A stretch of 5,162 bases of DNA. Source: Peptococcaceae bacterium (GTDB lineage: Bacteria > Bacillota > DSM-12270 > Thermacetogeniales > Thermacetogeniaceae). A program made the translations under genes and the position numbers. The stretch covers positions 1,200 to 6,361 of the forward strand of contig PLQY01000081.1 in assembly GCA_003160265.1 (NCBI GenBank), given 5' to 3'. Each line of letters starts with the position of its first letter. Position 1 is the stretch's first letter. Below are positions 1-5,162 of the stretch, piece after piece. Under the pieces are notes generated by a model that had not been told where the DNA came from, did no database searches, and saw only the letters and a list, made by a program, of their open reading frames with translations.

Positions 1-1
1 G

Positions 2-1213
2 ATGGGGTCATTGAGCCTGAAGATCAAGAGCCTGAGGACCCTCAGGGAGATCGACGTCAAGGGGAAAAGGGTGTTGGTCCGGGTAGACTTCAACGTCCCC
101 CTGAATGATCAGGGAGATGTAGCCGACGACTCCCGCCTGGTTGCCACCCTGCCGACCATCCGGTACCTCCTGGAGCAGGGGGCCGGGGTGATCCTGATGA
201 GTCACCTGGGACGCCCCGAGGGTAAGGTAAATGACAAGCTGCGCCTTGGCGGTGTGGCCCGGCGGCTCGGAGAGTTGTTGGGCCGACCGGTCAAGAAGGT
301 TGACGACTGCGTGGGTCCGGCGGTGGTTGCGGCTGCCGGTCAGTTGCAGCCCGGCGAGGTGCTGCTGCTGGAGAACCTGCGCTTCCACCCGGAGGAGGAG
401 GCCAACGACCGGGAATTTGCCCGGAGCCTGGCCTCGCTGGCAGACGCTTACGTTGACGATGCCTTCGGCACCGCTCACCGGGCGCACGCCTCCACTACCG
501 GAGTGGCCGAATTCCTGCCGTCGGCGGCCGGGTTCCTGATGGAGAAGGAGGTAACTATGCTGGGGCGGCTCCTGACAGACCCGGACCGCCCCTTCACCGC
601 AGTGCTGGGCGGCGCCAAGATCGCCGACAAGATCGGGGTGCTGGAGAAGCTGGCGGAGAAGGTCGACCGGTTGCTGCTGGGAGGCGGCATGGCTAACACC
701 TTCCTGAAGGCGGGGGGCAACGCCATGGGCGACTCCCTGGTCGACGAGAGCCACCTGGACTTTGCCAGGGATTTTATGCTACGTGCCCGCGACCGGGGAG
801 TAGTCGTAGACCTGCCGGTGGACCTGGTGATCGCCCCAGCCAACCATAGCGGCAGTCACCCGGAAACACGGGTGGTGGCGCCTGGTGAAGTGCCTGATGG
901 TTGGATGGCTCTGGATATCGGACCCAGGACTGTCGAACGCTTCCAAGAGGCGATTGCCAAGTCCAAGACGGTCTTCTGGAACGGGCCGCTGGGATTGTTC
1001 GAGCAGCCCGCTTTTGCCCACGGCAGTGAGGCGATAGCGCGGGCGATAGTCCGGCCGGGGCTGGTCTCGGTGGTAGGAGGCGGCGATTCCCTGGCCTTGC
1101 TGGAGCAGGCCGGTGTGGCCGGGCAGGTCACGCACGCCTCTACGGGGGGCGGCGCCTCCCTGGAATTTCTCGAAGGCCGGGAATTGCCAGGAGTTGCCGT
1201 ATTGAGCCATTGA
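2..1213 (+). CDS. pgk: Phosphoglycerate kinase
   Basis: Cytoplasmic kinase that transfers phosphate from 1,3-bisphosphoglycerate to ADP, giving 3-phosphoglycerate and ATP in glycolysis; it is reversible. The 403-residue product shows the family signatures in order: RVDFNVP (27-33), substrate arginine in DDSR (45), SHLGRP (67-72), ENLRF (124-128), DAFGTAHR (153-160), GGAKIADK (203-210, nucleotide-site lysines), [10 protein letters not shown] (325-334), GGGDS (359-363) and [13 protein letters not shown] (380-392). Both Rossmann-like lobes and the hinge are complete. Length is slightly above the usual ~390-397. The excess is at the N-terminus, where about 14 residues precede REIDVKGK instead of the usual handful. 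The ATG at base 2 is the only ATG, but its ribosome-binding site would lie outside the window. TTG at 11-13 is an alternative, and a start further left cannot be excluded because the frame is open to the edge. tpiA follows after 24 nt, so co-transcription is likely. Identity is secure; the start is not. Confidence 0.97.
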   Translation: MGSLSLKIKSLRTLREIDVKGKRVLVRVDFNVPLNDQGDVADDSRLVATLPTIRYLLEQGAGVILMSHLGRPEGKVNDKLRLGGVARRLGELLGRPVKKVDDCVGPAVVAAAGQLQPGEVLLLENLRFHPEEEANDREFARSLASLADAYVDDAFGTAHRAHASTTGVAEFLPSAAGFLMEKEVTMLGRLLTDPDRPFTAVLGGAKIADKIGVLEKLAEKVDRLLLGGGMANTFLKAGGNAMGDSLVDESHLDFARDFMLRARDRGVVVDLPVDLVIAPANHSGSHPETRVVAPGEVPDGWMALDIGPRTVERFQEAIAKSKTVFWNGPLGLFEQPAFAHGSEAIARAIVRPGLVSVVGGGDSLALLEQAGVAGQVTHASTGGGASLEFLEGRELPGVAVLSH

Positions 1214-1237
1214 AACTGGAGAGGAGATCATGGAGTC

Positions 1238-2017
1238 ATGGCGAGCAGGATTCCTTTAGTTGCCGGAAATTGGAAGATGCACAAGACTCCCGCGGAAGCG
1301 GGGACCTTTGCCCGCAACCTGCTGGGTAATCTGCCCAATAACCTTGCCGTGAATGTTGTCGTCTGTCCGCCCTTTCCGGCTCTCCCGGCGGTAGCTCTCA
1401 AGCTGGCGGATAGCTGGATCTGCTGGGGTGCCCAGAACATGCACTGGGATGCTGAGGGCGCCTACACTGGAGAGGTGTCGGCGCCGATGTTGCAGGCCCT
1501 GGGTTGCCGTTTCGTGATCTTGGGGCATTCGGAACGGAGGGTGTTATTTGGCGAAACAAACGAGCAGATCCGCAAGAAGGTGGAAGCGGCTCTCTCCTAT
1601 GGCCTGAAGCCGATCTTCTGCCTCGGCGAGGAACTGGCGACAAGGGACGCTGGTGAAGCTGAGATTTTTTGCCTGAGCCAGTTGGCCGATGGCCTGGAGG
1701 GTTTGCCCTGGGCAAACCCGGAAGCCCTGGTCATCGCCTACGAACCGATCTGGGCGATCGGCGCTGGCCGCACCGCCCAGCCGGCGGACGCGGTGGCAGT
1801 GATGGAACGGCTGCGGGAAAAGATCGCCTCCTGGCACGGAAGAGATTTTGCAGAGAAGGTACGGATCCTGTATGGTGGCAGTGTGAGCCCGGAATCCATC
1901 GGCAGTTTTATGAAGGAAAAGCAGATCGACGGGGTGCTGTTGGGGGGCGCCAGTCTAAAACTGGACTCGTTCAGCGCCATCATCCGCGCTGCGGCAGAGG
2001 CCAAGCAGGGAACCTGA
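1238..2017 (+). CDS. tpiA: Triosephosphate isomerase
   Basis: Interconverts dihydroxyacetone phosphate and glyceraldehyde 3-phosphate; normally a cytoplasmic TIM-barrel homodimer. The 259 residues show the whole family pattern: AGNWKMH with Asn11 and catalytic Lys13, GAQNMHW (64-70), ILGHSERR with catalytic His97, AYEPIWAIG with catalytic base Glu169, phosphate-binding YGGSV (212-216) and the second phosphate loop LLGGASL (234-240). Length is slightly above the typical ~250. Flexible loop 6 reads PIWAIGAGRTA where PxWAIGTGKTA is usual, so a Thr is replaced by Ala and a Lys by Arg; the catalytic Glu and loop length are unchanged, so activity is expected. The start is the ATG at 1238, about 10 nt after the purine-rich AGGAGA at 1222-1227. 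An out-of-frame ATG at 1230 sits nearer that site but meets a stop after nine codons. The gene lies 24 nt after pgk, probably in the same transcript. Confidence 0.97.
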   Translation: MASRIPLVAGNWKMHKTPAEAGTFARNLLGNLPNNLAVNVVVCPPFPALPAVALKLADSWICWGAQNMHWDAEGAYTGEVSAPMLQALGCRFVILGHSERRVLFGETNEQIRKKVEAALSYGLKPIFCLGEELATRDAGEAEIFCLSQLADGLEGLPWANPEALVIAYEPIWAIGAGRTAQPADAVAVMERLREKIASWHGRDFAEKVRILYGGSVSPESIGSFMKEKQIDGVLLGGASLKLDSFSAIIRAAAEAKQGT

Positions 2018-2040
2018 GGCCCCCGCGCATGGCCGGGTGC

Positions 2041-2063
2041 CCTCCGCAGCCCGGATGCGGAGG
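2041..2063 (+). other. Perfect 8-bp hairpin after tpiA
   Basis: Bases 2041-2048 (CCTCCGCA) are perfectly complementary to 2056-2063 (TGCGGAGG), with a 7-nt loop. The stem has seven G-C/A-T pairs before the closing A-T and is GC-rich, so it should fold in RNA. It starts 23 nt after the tpiA stop. No T-run follows, so it is not a standard intrinsic terminator. The 3' arm contributes the first half of an AGGAGG Shine-Dalgarno (2061-2066), so the fold could partly mask it. It may be an RNA processing or stability structure between tpiA and gpmI; the function is inference. Confidence 0.6.
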
Positions 2064-2071
2064 AGGAAAGA

Positions 2072-2104
2072 ATGCAGCGCACAGGTGGGCGCGGTGCGTG
2101 GTAG
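2072..2104 (+). other. Possible 10-codon leader ORF
   Basis: An ATG at 2072 opens a frame of ten codons (MQRTGGRGAW) ending at TAG 2102-2104. It lies 5 nt after a full AGGAGG at 2061-2066, a stronger Shine-Dalgarno match than those of the flanking genes. Its peptide has no run of a single regulatory amino acid, so it does not look like a classic amino-acid attenuator. If translated, a ribosome would open the hairpin at 2041-2063 and stop about 10 nt before the hairpin at 2114-2134. It could equally be a chance frame in GC-rich DNA or the remnant of a lost gene. Confidence that it is translated is low. Confidence 0.25.
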
Positions 2105-2113
2105 GCCTCGTTT

Positions 2114-2134
2114 CTCGGCACTGAAAGTGCCGGG
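2114..2134 (+). other. Hairpin just upstream of the gpmI RBS
   Basis: CGGCACT (2116-2122) and AGTGCCG (2126-2132) form a perfect 7-bp stem closed by a GAA triloop. It extends outward by a T-G wobble and a C-G pair to 9 bp. It ends 8 nt before the purine-rich stretch that starts the gpmI ribosome-binding region. There is no downstream T-run, so it is not an intrinsic terminator. A stable stem here could protect the 5' end of a processed gpmI-eno mRNA or affect ribosome access; either role is inference. Confidence 0.55.
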
Positions 2135-2146
2135 CAACAATCAAGG

Positions 2147-2154
2147 AAAGGGGG
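2147..2154 (+). promoter_or_regulatory. gpmI ribosome-binding site
   Basis: The purine run AAAGGGGG sits 7 nt before TTG 2162-2164. This spacing decides the start: the TTG codon gives a protein beginning MAHPLALIILDGWG, which places the metal-binding Asp and the DGWG motif at the usual distance from the N-terminus. No nearby in-frame ATG offers a better start. Confidence 0.75.
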
Positions 2155-2161
2155 CGGCAGC

Positions 2162-3727
2162 TTGGCTCACCCGCTGGCATTGATCATTCTGGACGGTTGG
2201 GGCTGTGCGGCTGAGGTCAGGGGCAACGCCATTGCCTTGGCCCATTTACCGAACTTTGACCGGTTGCGTGTCGATTATCCATATACTACTTTGGAAGCCT
2301 CGGGAGAGGCGGTGGGTCTGCCCGAGGGGCAGATGGGCAATTCTGAGGTCGGGCACCTGAACATCGGCGCCGGGCGTGTGGTTTACCAGGACATTACCCG
2401 CATCAGCCGGGCGATCCGTACCGGGGAGTTCTTCACCAACCAGGTGCTGTTGGGCGGCATGCAGAAGGCCGCCGAGCGCCGGGCCGCCCTGCACCTGTTC
2501 GGCCTGCTCTCGGACGGCGGTGTGCACAGCCACCTCACCCACCTGTTCGCCCTGCTGGATATGGCCCGCCGTATCCAGGCGCCCCAGGTTTTCATTCACG
2601 CCTTCCTGGACGGCCGGGACGTACCACCGGACAGCGCCAGGACGTACATCCAGGCGGTGGAGGGAAAATGCCGTTCTCTGGGCACCGGGGTGATCGCCAC
2701 GGTGATGGGGCGCTACTACGCCATGGACCGGGACAAACGCTGGGACCGGGTGCAGAAGGCCTTCGACGCCCTAGTATATGGCCGGGGTGAGACCGCTACC
2801 GGCGCGGATGCGGCGGTAGCCCAGTCCTACGACCGGGAGGTCACCGATGAGTTCGTGCTCCCCACCGTGATCCTGGATGGGGATGGTCACCCCGTGGGCA
2901 GGGTCAGGCCTGGGGACGTGGTCATCTTCTACAACTTCAGGTCCGACCGCGCCCGGGAGATCACCAGGGCGTTCGTCGACCGGGACTTCTCAGGCTTTGA
3001 GCGATCAGGCGGCTACCCGGATGTCGACTATGTCTGCATGACCCAGTACGATGCCACCATCCAGGCCCCGGTGGCCTTCCTGCCCCAGACCCTGAAACAC
3101 ACCCTGGGCGAGGTTTTGGCAGCCAGAGGGCTGAAACAGTTGCGGATCGCCGAGACTGAGAAATACGCCCACGTTACCTTCTTTTTCAACGGTGGGGTGG
3201 AAATTCCGAACCCGGGCGAGGACCGGATCCTGATTCCCTCGCCGAAAGTGGCCACCTATGACCTGAAACCGGAGATGAGCGCCCCGGAGGTGACCACGGC
3301 GTTGCTTGCAGAAATTGCCAAGGATCGGTATGATGTTATAGTATTGAATTACGCCAATGCCGATATGCTCGGGCACACGGGTATGATCGACGCCACAGTC
3401 AGTGCCCTGGAGACAGTGGATGACTGCCTCGGCCGGGTGGTCGAAGCAGTCCTGAGCCGTGACGGGACGGCTCTGGTCACCGCCGACCACGGCAACGCCG
3501 AACAGATGCTGGAGCCGAACGGCCAGGAACCCCACACCGCTCACACCACCAACCGCGTCCCGCTGATCCTGGCCGGCCAGAGGTACCGGGGCAATATCCT
3601 GCGCCAGGATGGAGCGTTGGAGGACATCGCTCCGACCATGCTGGAGATTCTGAGGGTTCCCCAGCCTCCGGAGATGACTGGGCGCTCGCTGATCGAGGTT
3701 CGAGATAGAGGTTCGAAATTGGATTGA
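2162..3727 (+). CDS. gpmI: 2,3-bisphosphoglycerate-independent phosphoglycerate mutase
   Basis: Cytoplasmic, Mn2+-dependent enzyme of the alkaline phosphatase superfamily that interconverts 3- and 2-phosphoglycerate through a phosphoserine intermediate. The 521 residues show Asp11 in LDGWG, the phosphorylated Ser61 in GNSEVGH, VHSH (His122), LDGRD (149-153), GRYYAMDRD (183-191), FRSDR (259-263), the catalytic Lys334 in EKYAHVTFFFNGG, metal ligands Asp401 and His405 in NADMLGH, Asp442-His443 in TADHGNAE, and His461 in HTAHT. The phosphatase-like halves and the inserted transferase domain are complete, and all known metal and catalytic positions are present. Length is slightly over the usual ~510. 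Family proteins normally end soon after EMTGxSLI, whereas here about ten more residues (EVRDRGSKLD) are encoded by a TTCGA-type repeat that overlaps the 3' end. TTG start, supported by its ribosome-binding site. It lies between tpiA and eno and supplies the enolase substrate. Confidence 0.97.
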   Translation: MAHPLALIILDGWGCAAEVRGNAIALAHLPNFDRLRVDYPYTTLEASGEAVGLPEGQMGNSEVGHLNIGAGRVVYQDITRISRAIRTGEFFTNQVLLGGMQKAAERRAALHLFGLLSDGGVHSHLTHLFALLDMARRIQAPQVFIHAFLDGRDVPPDSARTYIQAVEGKCRSLGTGVIATVMGRYYAMDRDKRWDRVQKAFDALVYGRGETATGADAAVAQSYDREVTDEFVLPTVILDGDGHPVGRVRPGDVVIFYNFRSDRAREITRAFVDRDFSGFERSGGYPDVDYVCMTQYDATIQAPVAFLPQTLKHTLGEVLAARGLKQLRIAETEKYAHVTFFFNGGVEIPNPGEDRILIPSPKVATYDLKPEMSAPEVTTALLAEIAKDRYDVIVLNYANADMLGHTGMIDATVSALETVDDCLGRVVEAVLSRDGTALVTADHGNAEQMLEPNGQEPHTAHTTNRVPLILAGQRYRGNILRQDGALEDIAPTMLEILRVPQPPEMTGRSLIEVRDRGSKLD

Positions 3728-3761
3728 AACAGGAATTAGCTTTATCGGGTTAGAGGTTCGC
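3695..3761 (+). repeat. Degenerate TTCGA-repeat half-element overlapping gpmI 3' end
   Basis: GAGGTTCGA occurs at 3695-3703 and 3708-3716, and AGAGGTTCG again at 3752-3760. Bases from TTCGAA (3712) to GGAATTAGC (3740) align with the left arm of the element before eno (TTCGAA at 3856 to GGAATTGGC at 3883), with one single-base indel and a few substitutions. It therefore looks like a diverged direct copy of that left arm. The complementary right arm is absent here, so it is a half or decayed copy. Its first part is translated as the gpmI tail and includes the gpmI stop at 3725-3727. Confidence 0.65.
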
Positions 3762-3846
3762 ATGAGAAAGGCTGAACATCTAGCTTTGAGAAGGGGCTTT
3801 TTCCTGCTTTAAGCTGGGCTTGAGCAAGCTTTCTATAAAAAATCAA
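3762..3846 (+). other. AT-richer spacer between the two repeat copies
   Basis: This stretch lacks the strong GC bias of the surrounding genes and has no credible coding frame. It holds short inverted repeats, such as GCTT-gagc-AAGC at 3818-3829, and a TATAAA at 3834-3839 that resembles a -10 box. No well-placed -35 partner is visible (TTGAGC at 3820 is only 8 nt away). Neither a convincing terminator nor a convincing promoter can be called, though a weak internal promoter for eno is possible. Confidence 0.4.

Positions 3847-5162
<1,316 letters not shown>

Noticed and set aside
8..754. 248-codon minus-strand open frame opposite pgk
   Set aside because: Antisense shadow of a complete, motif-rich Pgk; composition is Gln/His/Gly/Pro-rich without any recognisable domain.
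1230..1259. ATG-initiated nine-codon frame overlapping the tpiA start
   Set aside because: The Shine-Dalgarno is only ~2 nt away, too close for initiation, and tpiA at 1238 is well placed; a chance frame.
3721..3730. GGATTGAAAC, resembling the 3' end of many CRISPR repeats
   Set aside because: A single occurrence with no regularly spaced copies or spacers; it overlaps the gpmI stop and fits the TTCGA-type repeat.
3005..3763. 252-codon minus-strand open frame opposite the gpmI 3' half
   Set aside because: Antisense shadow of conserved GpmI coding sequence; no motifs or convincing ribosome-binding site.
3782..3832. Possible intrinsic terminator after gpmI (AGCTT/AAGCT and GCTT/AAGC stems near short T-runs)
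   Set aside because: Stems are only 4-5 bp with wobble extensions and large loops, and no proper T-run follows a stable stem.
3738..3832. AGCTTT three times at 44-45-nt spacing (3738, 3782, 3827)
   Set aside because: The sequence between and after the copies does not align, so the regular spacing is probably chance in AT-richer DNA.

Overview
This window holds four consecutive lower-glycolysis genes, all on the + strand: phosphoglycerate kinase (pgk), triosephosphate isomerase (tpiA), cofactor-independent phosphoglycerate mutase (gpmI) and the first ~94% of enolase (eno), which runs off the right edge. The order pgk-tpiA-gpmI-eno is the classic Gram-positive (Firmicutes) glycolytic cluster, normally led by gapA, which would lie just left of the window. 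The GC-rich coding sequence, purine-rich Shine-Dalgarno sites, TTG start codons and the use of GpmI rather than a cofactor-dependent mutase suggest a member of the Clostridia, perhaps Desulfotomaculum/Pelotomaculum-like Peptococcaceae. That placement is inference from gene order and protein character, not from a search.

Layout: pgk (2-1213) is followed after 24 nt by tpiA (1238-2017). A 144-nt spacer follows, with two perfect-stem hairpins and a 10-codon reading frame behind a consensus Shine-Dalgarno. Then come gpmI (TTG start, 2162-3727), a 227-nt AT-richer spacer full of TTCGAA-type repeats, and eno (TTG start, 3955 to the edge). Together the enzymes take 1,3-bisphosphoglycerate to 3-phosphoglycerate (Pgk, making ATP), then to 2-phosphoglycerate (GpmI), then to phosphoenolpyruvate (Eno). 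TpiA interconverts the two triose phosphates upstream. All are expected to be cytoplasmic and to run reversibly for gluconeogenesis.

No new multi-gene system is visible. Two things stand out. First, enolase has Lys in place of the normally invariant catalytic Glu of the GDEGGFAP motif (codon 4567-4569), while every other active-site residue in the window is intact. Second, a palindromic element built from tandem TTCGAA-like heptamers abuts the eno ribosome-binding site, and a diverged direct half-copy overlaps and encodes the C-terminal tail of gpmI.
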